Source: Caryophanales bacterium UBA2450
GTDB taxonomy: Bacteria > Bacillota_I > Bacilli_A > RFN20 > CAG-826
Assembly: GCA_002342545.1 (NCBI GenBank)
Contig: DDQE01000052.1
Span: 1 to 38,620 of the forward strand
Direction of reading: 5' to 3'
Length of the DNA: 38,620 nt
The position numbers were made by a program, and so were the translations under genes. Position 1 is the first letter of the stretch. Each line of letters starts with the position of its first letter. Positions 7,543-16,622 of the stretch are shown piece after piece. The notes beneath the pieces were generated by a model. It was given only the letters and a program-made list of their open reading frames with translations. It was not told where the DNA came from and did no database searches.

Positions 7543-8559
7543 CTACTTATCGTAGCCTTTTGGATTATTCTTTTGCCAATTCCAGCTGTCTCTACATGCA
7601 TCAACAATATCAAGTTCAGCTTTCCAGCCCATCTCTTTAAATGCTTTTGATGCATCAGCATAGTTTTCATCAACATCGCCTGGACGCCTATCTTTAATTT
7701 CATATTTAATTGTTAATCCATTAGCCTTTTCAAAAGCGTGGACTAATTCTAATACTGATGTACCTTTTCCAGTTCCTAAGTTATAGATAACTAGTCCTGG
7801 TTTTTCTTCTAATTTCTTAAGTGCTGCTAAATGACCTTTAGCAAGATCCACTACATGAATATAATCTCTTACTCCAGTTCCATCAGGAGTGTTATAGTCA
7901 TCACCAAATACATTTAAAAATGGTCTTTTTCCAACCGCTACTTGAGTAATATAAGGCATTAAGTTATTAGGAATACCTTGAGGATCTTCTCCAATTAAAC
8001 CAGAGGCATGGGCGCCAATTGGATTGAAGTATCTTAAAATAGCAATATTCGCGTCTTTATTCTCGTTAGCGAAATCATTGAGCATATATTCAATTTCTAA
8101 TTTTGTTTGTCCATAAGGGTTTGTGCATCCACCGATTTTGTCATCTTCTTTAAGTGGGACGTGATCCGGAACGCCGTAAACAGTCGCGCTAGAAGAGAAA
8201 ACAATATTATGAACGCCAAATTCCTTCATTAAATTAAGTAAAACAATGCTAGAACCGATGTTATTTCTAATATATAAGCCAGGTTTTTGAGTAGATTCAC
8301 CAACACTTTTAAGTCCAGCGAAATGAATAATATCAGTAATCTTTTCTTTTTTAAAAACTTCTCTCATTTTATCTTCATTACAGACATCAACTTCATAAAA
8401 TCTTGGGTTTTTGCCGGTAATTTTATAGATTCTTGATAAAACTTCAGGTTTTGAGTTTACATAGTTATCAACAATTACAACATCGTAATTTTTATTCAAT
8501 AATTCCACAACTGTGTGGCTACCAATATAGCCTGTACCACCTGTAACTAAAATCGCCAT
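7543..8559 (-). CDS. galE: UDP-glucose 4-epimerase
   Basis: This 338-residue protein has the extended SDR signatures of GalE. The NAD-binding GGTGYIGSH is at about residues 7-15, SSSATVYG carries the catalytic Ser/Thr region, and the Y-x3-K pair lies in NPYGQTK. The late motifs IHVVDLAKGH and YNLGTG are also typical. It interconverts UDP-glucose and UDP-galactose in the cytoplasm and could supply the glycosyltransferases encoded at 26-30 kb. A good ribosome site (AAGGAG) overlaps the gatB stop and the gap is 3 bases. The pairing with gatCAB in one transcript is an operon coincidence with no clear functional logic. Confidence 0.95.
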   Translation of the reverse strand: MAILVTGGTGYIGSHTVVELLNKNYDVVIVDNYVNSKPEVLSRIYKITGKNPRFYEVDVCNEDKMREVFKKEKITDIIHFAGLKSVGESTQKPGLYIRNNIGSSIVLLNLMKEFGVHNIVFSSSATVYGVPDHVPLKEDDKIGGCTNPYGQTKLEIEYMLNDFANENKDANIAILRYFNPIGAHASGLIGEDPQGIPNNLMPYITQVAVGKRPFLNVFGDDYNTPDGTGVRDYIHVVDLAKGHLAALKKLEEKPGLVIYNLGTGKGTSVLELVHAFEKANGLTIKYEIKDRRPGDVDENYADASKAFKEMGWKAELDIVDACRDSWNWQKNNPKGYDK

Positions 8560-8562
8560 TTT

Positions 8563-9987
8563 TTATCTCCTTTTAATTTCTTCTAAGACTAGTATTGAAG
8601 TTAATCCTGGATTAGCTTTTCCTTGAGTCTTTTTCATGATTTGACCAACGATAAATCCTAATGCTCGATCTTTACCGTTTTTATAGTCGATAACAGATTG
8701 CTCGTTAGCGTCCACTACTTCTTTAACAATTGCTTTTAAAGTATCTTCATCACTAATTAATGAGGTACCAGATTCTTCTAATAATTTTTTAGGAGAAATA
8801 GGATTTTCTATCATCTTAGCGAAGAATTCTCTAGCTTGTTTATTAGAGACTTTTCCTTGCTCAATTAGTAAGACTAATTCCGCTAATAAAGAAGGACTAA
8901 CTTTAAATGATTTAATAGAAATGCCCTCTTTATTTAAAACTGATTGGACATCACCAATAATCCAGTTAGCGAGTAATTTGGGATTTGCACCGCTTTTAAT
9001 AGCCTCATCATAATAATTAGAAATATCTTTATCGGCTAATAAAAGACTAGAATCATATTCATTTAATCCAAGGCCTTTATATCTTTCTAATTTGACTTCC
9101 GCTAATTCAGGTGAAGTTTTAATTGCTTCATCAATAAATTCCTTAGATAGTTTAATAGGTGCAATATTTGGTTCAGTGAAGTATTTATAGTCAACAGCAT
9201 CTGTTTTAACACGCATTAAAACTGTTTCTTTACTACCTTCATCAAATCTTCTTGTTTCCTGTTCGATGACTCCACCAAAATCAAGAATAATGGATTGTCT
9301 AGAGATTTCAAAATCAATTGCCTTTTGAATATTAGCAATACTATTTAAGTTTTTAATTTCGACTTTAGTGCCAAATTTTTCGGTTCCTTTTTCTCTAAGA
9401 GAAATATTAACATCGCAACGTAGAGATCCTTCTTCCATCTTGCCATCACTGACATCTAAAAAAGAAACAATAGATCTAATCTTTTCAACATATTTTGCGG
9501 CTTCTTCACCAGTTCTTAAATCTGGTCTAGAAACAATTTCAATAAGAGGAATACCCGCTCTATTGTAGTCAAGTAAAGAGAAATCCCATGAATGAAGTTG
9601 TTTACATGTATCTTCTTCCATATGTAAACGCTCAATACCAATTTTTCTTTCTCCTTGAGTGGTATTAATAATTAAATAACCATTAGTACCAATTGGTCTA
9701 AATTGTTGAGTGATTTGATATCCTTTAGGAAGGTCACTATAAAAGTAGTTCTTTCTTTCAAACATCACCACATCATCAATAGACATATGTAAAGCGTTAG
9801 ACACTCTAATCGCATTAATTACTGCCTGCTTATTAACTACAGGCATAACTCCAGGGAATCCCATATCAACAACATTAACTTCAGTGTTTGGATCTTCACC
9901 ATAGCTAACTGGGCCACTAGAAAACATTTTAGATTTTGTTTTCATCTCAACGTGGATTTCTAAACCAATAACTGCTTCAAATTCCAT
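8563..9987 (-). CDS. gatB: Asp-tRNA(Asn)/Glu-tRNA(Gln) amidotransferase subunit B
   Basis: The 474-residue protein matches GatB along its full length. It opens with EAVIGLEIHVEM, followed by the cradle-domain features GSLRCDVNIS, VEIKNLNS and KYFTEPNI. The C-terminal YqeY-like tail ends in GKANPGLTSILVLEE. GatB binds the misacylated tRNA and the acyl-phosphate intermediate in the GatCAB complex, which makes Gln-tRNA(Gln) and/or Asn-tRNA(Asn). Its AAGGAGG ribosome site lies inside the last codons of gatA, with one base between the genes. An AsnRS gene is present at 18.7-20.1 kb, so Gln-tRNA formation is the likelier essential role here. Confidence 0.97.
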   Translation of the reverse strand: MEFEAVIGLEIHVEMKTKSKMFSSGPVSYGEDPNTEVNVVDMGFPGVMPVVNKQAVINAIRVSNALHMSIDDVVMFERKNYFYSDLPKGYQITQQFRPIGTNGYLIINTTQGERKIGIERLHMEEDTCKQLHSWDFSLLDYNRAGIPLIEIVSRPDLRTGEEAAKYVEKIRSIVSFLDVSDGKMEEGSLRCDVNISLREKGTEKFGTKVEIKNLNSIANIQKAIDFEISRQSIILDFGGVIEQETRRFDEGSKETVLMRVKTDAVDYKYFTEPNIAPIKLSKEFIDEAIKTSPELAEVKLERYKGLGLNEYDSSLLLADKDISNYYDEAIKSGANPKLLANWIIGDVQSVLNKEGISIKSFKVSPSLLAELVLLIEQGKVSNKQAREFFAKMIENPISPKKLLEESGTSLISDEDTLKAIVKEVVDANEQSVIDYKNGKDRALGFIVGQIMKKTQGKANPGLTSILVLEEIKRR

Positions 9988-9988
9988 G

Positions 9989-11446
9989 TTATTTGCCCTC
10001 CTTAGCCACTAAATCTTTTAATCCAGTGCAATCTTCTATTACTTTGGCAATAGATAAAACACCTGATTCATCAAATGGTTTTCCCGTCAAATTCCCGCCA
10101 AATGGGAGATTATTTTCAAATCCTAAAGGTAAAGTTATAGAAGGAAAGCCACCCATATTCGCAAACGCCATATAATTGTCTGCAATTAAATATTCATCAC
10201 TAAGCGCGTCACTATTAGAGCTCACTAATGGAGCGACTGTTGGAGAAGCTGGACAATATATCGCATCATATTTATCAAAAACTTTATTAAAAGCGTCAAC
10301 AATTAATCTTCTACATTTTTGTGCGCGAACAAATAATTCGTTTTGGTTTTCTTTAAGTAAGGAATATCCACCAATAACAAATCTACGCTTAATTAATCTC
10401 GAGAATCCTTTACTTCTTGTATTTGTCATTATTTCTTCAAAGGATTCACCTGTTTCTCTTGGACCAAATTTAACACCATCTAAATTAGCATTATTACTAG
10501 TGGATTCAGCACAAGAAATAATGATATATGTAGGATAGATTGCTTTAAGTAATTTATGGTCAATACTAACTGGTTCAACAATTGCGCCAAGATTTTTTAA
10601 AGCAGTGATATTTTTGTTAAATGCTTCTTTAATTGTCTTATTAGAAATTGAATCCATAATTTCTTTAATAACTGCAATCTTTTTGCCTTTAACTGATTCG
10701 CCTAATCTAGCGGTGTAATCTTCAACTGGTTTAAATGAGGAAGAGAAATCTTTATCATCTCTACCTGCTAAAACATTAAGCAAAATTGCACTATCTTCAA
10801 CGTTTCTAGTGAAATAAGCAACATGGTCTAAAGAAGTAGCAAATGGGAATAAACCAAATCTAGAGATTCTACCCCAAGATGGCTTAAATCCAACTAAGGC
10901 TCCATAGCTAGCTGGCTTTCTTACAGAATCACCAGTATCGCTACCAATAGAGAAAGGTACAATTCCAGCGGCAACACTACTAGCGCTTCCACAAGATGAT
11001 CCACCAATTAAATGAGTTTTAGATTTATCCCAAGGATTATATGTAGTTCCTAAATGACCAGTAGTACCACTACCTCCCATTGCAAGTTCATCCATTGTAG
11101 CTTTAGCAACGACAACAGCACCTGCTTTTTCTAAGCGTAAAACAACTTCGCTAGAGAAAATAGGAACATATCCATTGAGCATATTACTACTTCCAGTAGT
11201 AGGAATATCTTTAGTGGAATAATTATCTTTAATAACTACAGGGATGCCATATAAAGGACTATCCTTTTTGGACTCATCGAGTTTATTAACTCTTTCAATA
11301 GCCTCTTTTTCACAGATATATTCGAAAGCGTTATTGTCATCTTTTTTACAAGCTTCAATAGCCTCTTTAACTAACTCTAAAGGTGTGACTTCTCCTTTTA
11401 GGATAGCTTCATGGATTTTGGTGATGTTTAAATTCATATATTTCAT
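9989..11446 (-). CDS. gatA: Asp-tRNA(Asn)/Glu-tRNA(Gln) amidotransferase subunit A
   Basis: This 485-residue amidase-signature protein carries the Ser-cisSer-Lys catalytic set. The Lys is in PVVIKDNYST, the cis-Ser lies in GGSSCGSASS and the nucleophile Ser is in SDTGDSVRKPAS. The last motif reads TGDS where TGGS is most common; the Ser itself is kept, so activity is expected. GatA releases ammonia from glutamine for transamidation on GatB. The start ATG lies one base after the gatC stop. A second in-frame ATG three codons in is possible, but the upstream AAGGTGG-type site favours the first. Confidence 0.96.
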   Translation of the reverse strand: MKYMNLNITKIHEAILKGEVTPLELVKEAIEACKKDDNNAFEYICEKEAIERVNKLDESKKDSPLYGIPVVIKDNYSTKDIPTTGSSNMLNGYVPIFSSEVVLRLEKAGAVVVAKATMDELAMGGSGTTGHLGTTYNPWDKSKTHLIGGSSCGSASSVAAGIVPFSIGSDTGDSVRKPASYGALVGFKPSWGRISRFGLFPFATSLDHVAYFTRNVEDSAILLNVLAGRDDKDFSSSFKPVEDYTARLGESVKGKKIAVIKEIMDSISNKTIKEAFNKNITALKNLGAIVEPVSIDHKLLKAIYPTYIIISCAESTSNNANLDGVKFGPRETGESFEEIMTNTRSKGFSRLIKRRFVIGGYSLLKENQNELFVRAQKCRRLIVDAFNKVFDKYDAIYCPASPTVAPLVSSNSDALSDEYLIADNYMAFANMGGFPSITLPLGFENNLPFGGNLTGKPFDESGVLSIAKVIEDCTGLKDLVAKEGK

Positions 11447-11447
11447 A

Positions 11448-11744
11448 TTACTTGACCACCTTCGGAAGACGAATTTGTCCGTCTACAACATCTGCAGAAT
11501 TCTTTAAAATCTCTTCTTTATTTTCAGGAGCGGTGGCTACATCTTCTCTTAAATAGTCATTAGTGACATCAAAAGGAAAAGTCATAGGCTCTGCAGTATC
11601 GACTCCATCAATTTCGCCAATCAAATTCATTTGTTTGATAAGAATGTCAAATTCGCTTACTAATTGATCGTATTGCTCATCAGGCATATCAAACATTAAT
11701 TTGTTAGCAGTTGTCTTTAATACTTCTTTTGTAACAGTTTTCAT
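11448..11744 (-). CDS. gatC: Asp-tRNA(Asn)/Glu-tRNA(Gln) amidotransferase subunit C
   Basis: At 98 residues this is the usual GatC length. The core EFDILIKQMNLIGEIDGVDT and the TEP-like segment DTAEPMTFPFD, followed by LREDV, are the GatC hallmarks. It stabilises the GatA-GatB interface. It is the first gene of gatCAB-galE-tRNA-Arg. A GGAAA stretch lies at a workable distance before the ATG, and a promoter is seen 20 bases upstream. Confidence 0.92.
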   Translation of the reverse strand: MKTVTKEVLKTTANKLMFDMPDEQYDQLVSEFDILIKQMNLIGEIDGVDTAEPMTFPFDVTNDYLREDVATAPENKEEILKNSADVVDGQIRLPKVVK

Positions 11745-11764
11745 ATTTCAATTTCCAATTAGGT

Positions 11765-11793
11765 ATTTTATCAAAGATAACTATTTAATTAAA
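11765..11793 (-). promoter_or_regulatory. Promoter of gatCAB-galE-tRNA-Arg
   Basis: The minus strand has TTTAAT (11788-11793), a 17-bp spacer and an extended -10 TGA-TAAAAT (11765-11770). The leader to gatC would be about 13 bases. Confidence 0.55.
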
Positions 11794-11804
11794 CCATAAA
11801 TATT

Positions 11805-11834
11805 AAAAACTCACCCAATAATACAAGGTGAGTT
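11805..11834 (-). terminator. Terminator after ligA
   Basis: An 8-bp perfect stem (11808-11815 with 11827-11834) ends in TTTTTAATA on the minus strand. It separates pcrA-ligA from the gatC promoter. The T tract is short, so it may be partly leaky. Confidence 0.7.
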
Positions 11835-11856
11835 AATAAAATTCAGTAAATGTGGG

Positions 11857-13842
11857 TTATTTAACCAAGGCCAAGAATTCGTCTTCAGATAAGACAGTAA
11901 TACCAAGTTGATTAGCCTTATCTAATTTACTTCCTGCAGCTTCTCCAGCAATAACAACATCAGTAGCTTTAGAAACTGATCCAGTTACTTTTGCACCTAA
12001 ATCTTCTAATAAAGATGTCGCTTCTTTTCTGCCGTAGGATGCTAACGTTCCAGTTAACACAACTGTTTTACCAGAGAAATAATTTCCAGCAGCTAAAGAT
12101 GTATTTCCAAGATATTTGAAATTTACACCTCTATCTTTTAATCCTGCAATTAGTTCCATATTCTTTTCATCTTTAAACCAATTAACTAGTGATTTAGAGA
12201 GAATTGGACCAACATCTTGAATTTCTAATAATTCTTCTTCACTAGCCTTACTTAAAGCGTCAATATCTAAGTATTTTCTCGACAAAACCTTAGCGGTTTT
12301 AGCTCCAACCTCTTTAATTCCTAAACCAAATAGTACTTTCTCAAGGGAGTTTTCTTTAGATTTTTCTATTGCTTCTAGTAAATTATCAATTGATTTATCT
12401 TTCCAGCCATCTAAAGCGATGATTTCATCACGATATTGCGATAAATCATAGATCTCCACGATATTTTTAATAAATCCTTGATTAAAGAATTGTTCTACAA
12501 CTTTTTCTCCCATTCCTTCGATATCCATAGCATCCCTAGAAGAGAAATGAATGATTTGTTCAATCTTTTTTGCTTCACAATGCGGATTTAAGCAATAATG
12601 CATTGCGTCTAATCTAGTTAATGGTTCTCCACAAACTGGGCAACGATCAATCATGTGATATTCTTTAACATCGTCAGTGCGTCTTTCTTTGACCACTCTT
12701 ACAACTTCAGGAATAACATCTCCAGCTTTTCTAATGACAACGTAGTCGCCTATCATTAAATCTTTATCTTTTACAAAATCTTCATTGTGTAAAGTTGCTC
12801 TTTGTACTAAGCTACCCGCTACTCTAACAGGTTCTAAAACTGCATTAGGGGTAATTTTTCCGGTTCTACCAACTGTATAAATAATATCGGTGAGTCTAGT
12901 TATCACTTCTTCAGGTGGGAATTTATAAGCAATTGCCCATCTAGGAGTCTTTGATGTATAGCCTAATTTATCATAAGTTTCCATATCATCAACTTTAATG
13001 ACAATACCGTCTATATCATAAGGTAATTCAGGTCTTTTTTCGGTATATTCTTCAATATATTTTATAACCTCTTCTATGCCATCGCATAATCTGCGTTCCT
13101 TATTGGTCTTAAAGCCTAATTTATCAGCGTAATTAAGTGCTTCTGAGTGATATCTAATCCCAAAATCTTTAGCATTAACAAAATAATACCAGAATCCATC
13201 AAGCCCACGACTTGCTGCTACTGCACTATCAAGTTGACGAATACTTCCAGCAGCAGCGTTTCTAGCGTTAGCGAATAAAGGTTCGCCGGTAATTTCACGC
13301 ATTTGATTGAGTTTTGCCAAAGATTTTTTAGGCATAAAGACTTCACCACGTATCTCTAATTCTTGATCAGTATCAATATGAGTTGGAATAGATTTTATGG
13401 TGATTACATTGCTAGTAACGTCTTCTCCAATGGTTCCATCTCCTCTAGTGGAGGCATAAATTAGATTTTTTCTATATAAAAGAGAAATACCAAGGCCGTC
13501 AATCTTCATTTCGGCCATGTATTTAACCTTCTCAACTCCTAAAACATCCCTAATTTTCTTATCGAAGTCTCTTAAGTCAGTATCGTTAAACGCATTAGCA
13601 AGAGAAAGCATCATTCTTTTATGAGTAATCTTCTTAAATTCCTCTTGAACAGCACCGCCCACTCTTTGAGTTGGACTTAAAGGTGATTTTAATTCAGGAT
13701 GTTCGCTTTCAATCTTGATTAGTTCTTGCATCAAACGGTCATATTCGGCGTCTGAGACACTAGGATTATCTAAAACATAATATTCATAGTTGTATTTTTC
13801 TAAAAGCTTTGTAATTTCTTCTGCTCTTAATTTTGGATCCAT
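11857..13842 (-). CDS. ligA: NAD-dependent DNA ligase LigA
   Basis: The 661-residue protein shows the whole LigA order. It has an N-terminal Ia domain (NYEYYVLDNPSVSDAEYD), the adenylation motif MKIDG with Lys113, and an OB fold. The zinc finger follows as CPVCGEPL then YCLNPHC, then helix-hairpin-helix repeats (DIEGMGEKVVEQF, LFGLGIKEVGAKTA) and a C-terminal BRCT domain with GKTVVLTGTLASYGRKEA. It seals nicks in replication and repair using NAD. It lies 2 bases after the helicase gene and has a GGGGTG-type ribosome site, so the two are co-transcribed as in many Firmicutes. Confidence 0.98.
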   Translation of the reverse strand: MDPKLRAEEITKLLEKYNYEYYVLDNPSVSDAEYDRLMQELIKIESEHPELKSPLSPTQRVGGAVQEEFKKITHKRMMLSLANAFNDTDLRDFDKKIRDVLGVEKVKYMAEMKIDGLGISLLYRKNLIYASTRGDGTIGEDVTSNVITIKSIPTHIDTDQELEIRGEVFMPKKSLAKLNQMREITGEPLFANARNAAAGSIRQLDSAVAASRGLDGFWYYFVNAKDFGIRYHSEALNYADKLGFKTNKERRLCDGIEEVIKYIEEYTEKRPELPYDIDGIVIKVDDMETYDKLGYTSKTPRWAIAYKFPPEEVITRLTDIIYTVGRTGKITPNAVLEPVRVAGSLVQRATLHNEDFVKDKDLMIGDYVVIRKAGDVIPEVVRVVKERRTDDVKEYHMIDRCPVCGEPLTRLDAMHYCLNPHCEAKKIEQIIHFSSRDAMDIEGMGEKVVEQFFNQGFIKNIVEIYDLSQYRDEIIALDGWKDKSIDNLLEAIEKSKENSLEKVLFGLGIKEVGAKTAKVLSRKYLDIDALSKASEEELLEIQDVGPILSKSLVNWFKDEKNMELIAGLKDRGVNFKYLGNTSLAAGNYFSGKTVVLTGTLASYGRKEATSLLEDLGAKVTGSVSKATDVVIAGEAAGSKLDKANQLGITVLSEDEFLALVK

Positions 13843-13844
13843 AA

Positions 13845-16079
13845 TTATTTCACCCCTTTGGAAATCATATGATGAGTTCCTAATAATGTTTTTTCTCCGT
13901 GTTCTTTAAAGTCAACAACAATAATGTTATCTCCTTCTAAAGCTTTAACAACACCTTTACCAAATTTTTGATGAATGACAATATCTCCAACTTCCCAGTT
14001 AGTAATATTATTACTTTGAGGAGCTTCTTGGACAATATGTGGTCCATCATCAAATGACACTGAGTCATCATCTCTTATATCATCAAAGCCGTATTTCCTT
14101 TGTGGAGTTGGTCTAGGTTGATATCTATATCCAGTATTAAAGGAAGTAGGTCTAGATACACTGCTATTTCCACTTTCTTTAATAAATTGAGATTCAACTA
14201 AGTTAGAGCCTACAACGTAGTTATATCCTCCAGAATAAGTTAGATATAATCTTTCTTTTGCACGCGTAAAGGCAACATATGCCAATCTTCTTTCTTCTTC
14301 TTCAGCAGCATATCCACCTTCAGTTAATGCTCTAATAGAAGGGAATATCCCTTGGTCTAGTCTTACAACAAAGACAACAGGGAATTCCAATCCTTTAGCG
14401 GTATGAACAGTCATTAAAGTAACATGTTCCCCCTCTTGCATATCATCTTGAGCGCTAACTAAAGCAACATTTTGTAAATATTCTTCAAATGTCGCATCGA
14501 CATTATTTTGTAGGTAGTGTCTTAAATCATCAAATAAAGACTTAACGTTATCAATACGATCTTCGCCTTCTTCTTGAGTTTTTAAATATTCATAATAGCC
14601 AATATCAGTAATTAAATCTTCAAGAGTTTTAGCAAAAATTTCGTTATCTTCTTCTAGTTCTTCTTTAGTGTGTTCAATTCTTGCAATCATACTTCTTAAA
14701 GATTTAGAAACTCGATCTGGTAATTCTTCAAGAGCGAAATCACTAGAAATATACTCATATAAACTCAAATCATGCTCGATTGCGTTATTTTTAATTAAAT
14801 TGATACTAGTCTCACCAATTCCTCTTTTAGGAACATTAATAATTCTTTCAAAAGAGATATCGTCTTTATAATTATTAATTAAACGGAAATAGGCTAAAAC
14901 GTCTTTAATTTCCATTCTTTGATAAAACTTAATACCTCCATAGATAACATATGGAATCTTTTTCGCCATTAAAGCTTTTTCAAAGTCTAATGTTAAATAG
15001 TTACTTCTATAAAGAATAACAATATCTGAATATCGATAATGCTGTGTCTCTTTTAATGAAGTTATTTCTCTAGCGACGTAACTTGCTTCTCCAACTCCTG
15101 TATCTAAACCTCTTACAACGATTTCATGTCCTTTAATGTTATTGGTGAATAAATCTTTAGGTACACGGTACTTATTATGAGCAATAAGTTTATTAGCGCT
15201 ATCAAGGATATTTTGAGTACTACGATAATTTTGATTAAGAATCACAGTTTCTAATCCAGGATAATCTTCGCTTAAATCTAAAATAATCTTTTGATTAGCC
15301 CCTCTCCAGGTATAAATGGTTTGGTCAGGATCACCAACAACATATAAAGATGCAGATGGTTTAAGTAAATACTTAATCATTTTGTATTCAGTATCATTTG
15401 TGTCCTGGAATTCATCCACTAAAATATGGTCGATTCTATTTCTCCATTTAGCCTGAACTAATGGATAAGATGCTAAAATTTGATTAGTTTTTAATAATAA
15501 ATCATCAAAATCTAAAGCGCTTTGTCTTTCTTTTTGATTTTCATATTCTTCAAAAATTTCTAAACAAACTTTTTCATCTTCAAAATTTTCATGGATGATT
15601 TTAATATCTCCAGGATATTTTTCATGTAACTTGTTATAACCAATGTAATTTATTGTTTTCTTAATAATCGGATCATTTTTTTTATAATCCATTGAAACCG
15701 CAATATCCTTAACTAATTTAGCTTGATCTTCTTCATCAAGAATAGTGAAGTTAGTTGGGTAACCAAGCACTTCAATCTCCTGTCTTAAAAAATAAGCAGC
15801 AAAAGAATGGAATGTTCGAATTGTTAAATCTTTACTAGCTTCAGGAACAATCTTAACAATTCGGTTCTTCATTTCATTAGCGACTTTATTAGTAAAAGTA
15901 ATCGCAACAATCTTCCAAGGTTGAACTTTTAATTGAGATATTAAATAAGATATACGATAAGTTAAAACGCGGGTCTTACCGCTTCCTGCTCCCGCAACAA
16001 TTCTTAAATATTGACTAGGGGATTCAACCGCTAAAAGTTGCTTATCATTTAATGAACTTACAAACTCTTCATATTGCAT
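13845..16079 (-). CDS. pcrA: ATP-dependent DNA helicase PcrA (UvrD/Rep family)
   Basis: This 744-residue superfamily 1A helicase has Walker A GAGSGKT (30-36), the Q-motif LNDKQLLAVE, Walker B DEFQDTND, motif III-type GDPDQTIYTWRGA, motif IV QNYRST, motif V VHTAKGLEFPVVF and motif VI VAFTRAK. After a variable linker, the C-terminal 45 residues (WEVGDIVIHQKFGKGVV onward) form the Tudor-like tail with which PcrA binds RNA polymerase. It works 3' to 5' in repair, plasmid replication and removal of stalled polymerase. No Shine-Dalgarno site lies near the ATG. A TTGAAT-17-TAGTAT promoter ends 6 bases before it, so the mRNA is probably leaderless. Confidence 0.96.
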   Translation of the reverse strand: MQYEEFVSSLNDKQLLAVESPSQYLRIVAGAGSGKTRVLTYRISYLISQLKVQPWKIVAITFTNKVANEMKNRIVKIVPEASKDLTIRTFHSFAAYFLRQEIEVLGYPTNFTILDEEDQAKLVKDIAVSMDYKKNDPIIKKTINYIGYNKLHEKYPGDIKIIHENFEDEKVCLEIFEEYENQKERQSALDFDDLLLKTNQILASYPLVQAKWRNRIDHILVDEFQDTNDTEYKMIKYLLKPSASLYVVGDPDQTIYTWRGANQKIILDLSEDYPGLETVILNQNYRSTQNILDSANKLIAHNKYRVPKDLFTNNIKGHEIVVRGLDTGVGEASYVAREITSLKETQHYRYSDIVILYRSNYLTLDFEKALMAKKIPYVIYGGIKFYQRMEIKDVLAYFRLINNYKDDISFERIINVPKRGIGETSINLIKNNAIEHDLSLYEYISSDFALEELPDRVSKSLRSMIARIEHTKEELEEDNEIFAKTLEDLITDIGYYEYLKTQEEGEDRIDNVKSLFDDLRHYLQNNVDATFEEYLQNVALVSAQDDMQEGEHVTLMTVHTAKGLEFPVVFVVRLDQGIFPSIRALTEGGYAAEEEERRLAYVAFTRAKERLYLTYSGGYNYVVGSNLVESQFIKESGNSSVSRPTSFNTGYRYQPRPTPQRKYGFDDIRDDDSVSFDDGPHIVQEAPQSNNITNWEVGDIVIHQKFGKGVVKALEGDNIIVVDFKEHGEKTLLGTHHMISKGVK

Positions 16080-16085
16080 AGCAAT

Positions 16086-16114
16086 ATACTAACATAAATG
16101 ACCCTTCTATTCAA
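16086..16114 (-). promoter_or_regulatory. Promoter of pcrA-ligA, leaderless layout
   Basis: TTGAAT (16109-16114) and TAGTAT (16086-16091) are separated by exactly 17 bp on the minus strand. The -10 ends 6 bases before the pcrA ATG. Confidence 0.6.
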
Positions 16115-16134
16115 TTTTATTAATTAATTTTTAA

Positions 16135-16542
16135 TCAAATTGAAATGAAGTCTAAAATTTGAGCTTTACCTACATAATAATCCGCAACTGTTCCATCATT
16201 AATTAAAGTTAAAAACGGAGTGCCAAATATATAAAATTCATTAATATCACTTATTTCTAATAAATCTTTAGGTGGACCAATAACAATCTCAATATCAGTG
16301 CATATAAAATACATCGGAGTTATCTCTTTAAAATAATAAGATAAAATATCTTGCTTTAGTTCGTTGCAGTGTCCACATCTTTCAGAATAAAAATACACTA
16401 GATAGGTATCTTCTTCTTGAACAAAGATATCGCTCCAACTAATTAAATGATCTTTTATCTCATGATAGTTATGTTTAATTGTCTCAGAAGACGAGCATGA
16501 CGCTAACACTGTTATTAATGTGGTTAAAATAAGTTTTTTCAT
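16135..16542 (-). CDS. Thioredoxin-like lipoprotein (CGHC active site)
   Basis: The 135-residue protein has a short lipoprotein signal ending in LASC, with Cys16 as the lipid site. Residues about 45-135 look like a small thioredoxin fold: strand YLVYFYSERCGHC with the redox pair Cys56 and Cys59, and a later GTPFLTLI with the cis-proline loop. The CGHC centre is that of protein-disulfide isomerases and thiol oxidases, so it probably handles disulfides in exported proteins on the outer face of the membrane. The domain is shorter than a full thioredoxin and lacks part of the usual helical insert. A GAGGG ribosome site lies 8 bases before the ATG. It diverges from the membrane gene at 16623. Confidence 0.75.
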   Translation of the reverse strand: MKKLILTTLITVLASCSSSETIKHNYHEIKDHLISWSDIFVQEEDTYLVYFYSERCGHCNELKQDILSYYFKEITPMYFICTDIEIVIGPPKDLLEISDINEFYIFGTPFLTLINDGTVADYYVGKAQILDFISI

Positions 16543-16555
16543 AAAAAGTCCCTCT

Positions 16556-16561
16556 ATTATA
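16556..16561 (-). promoter_or_regulatory. -10 element of the thioredoxin-like lipoprotein gene
   Basis: TATAAT on the minus strand lies 13 bases before the ATG at 16542, with the GAGGG ribosome site between. The -35 position would fall inside the palindrome at 16572-16587. Confidence 0.5.
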
Positions 16562-16571
16562 TATAGAGTGG

Positions 16572-16587
16572 AAAAATGGCCATTTTT
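16572..16587. promoter_or_regulatory. Perfect 16-bp palindrome between divergent genes (candidate operator)
   Basis: AAAAATGGCCATTTTT reads the same on both strands. It covers the expected -35 of the leftward promoter and abuts the expected -35 of the rightward one. One dimeric repressor bound here could control both genes. I do not recognise the site. Confidence 0.5.
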
Positions 16588-16610
16588 GTGAAAAAAATTT
16601 TATTTTTTGT

Positions 16611-16616
16611 TAAAAT
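16611..16616 (+). promoter_or_regulatory. -10 element of the 16623 membrane operon, leaderless layout
   Basis: TAAAAT ends 6 bases before the ATG at 16623 and no Shine-Dalgarno site is present. The -35 region is not clear. Confidence 0.45.
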
Positions 16617-16622
16617 CTCTCT

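Noticed and set aside
10176..10538. Plus-strand 120-codon frame antisense to gatA
   Set aside because: It lies inside the conserved gatA gene and has neither a promoter nor a ribosome site.
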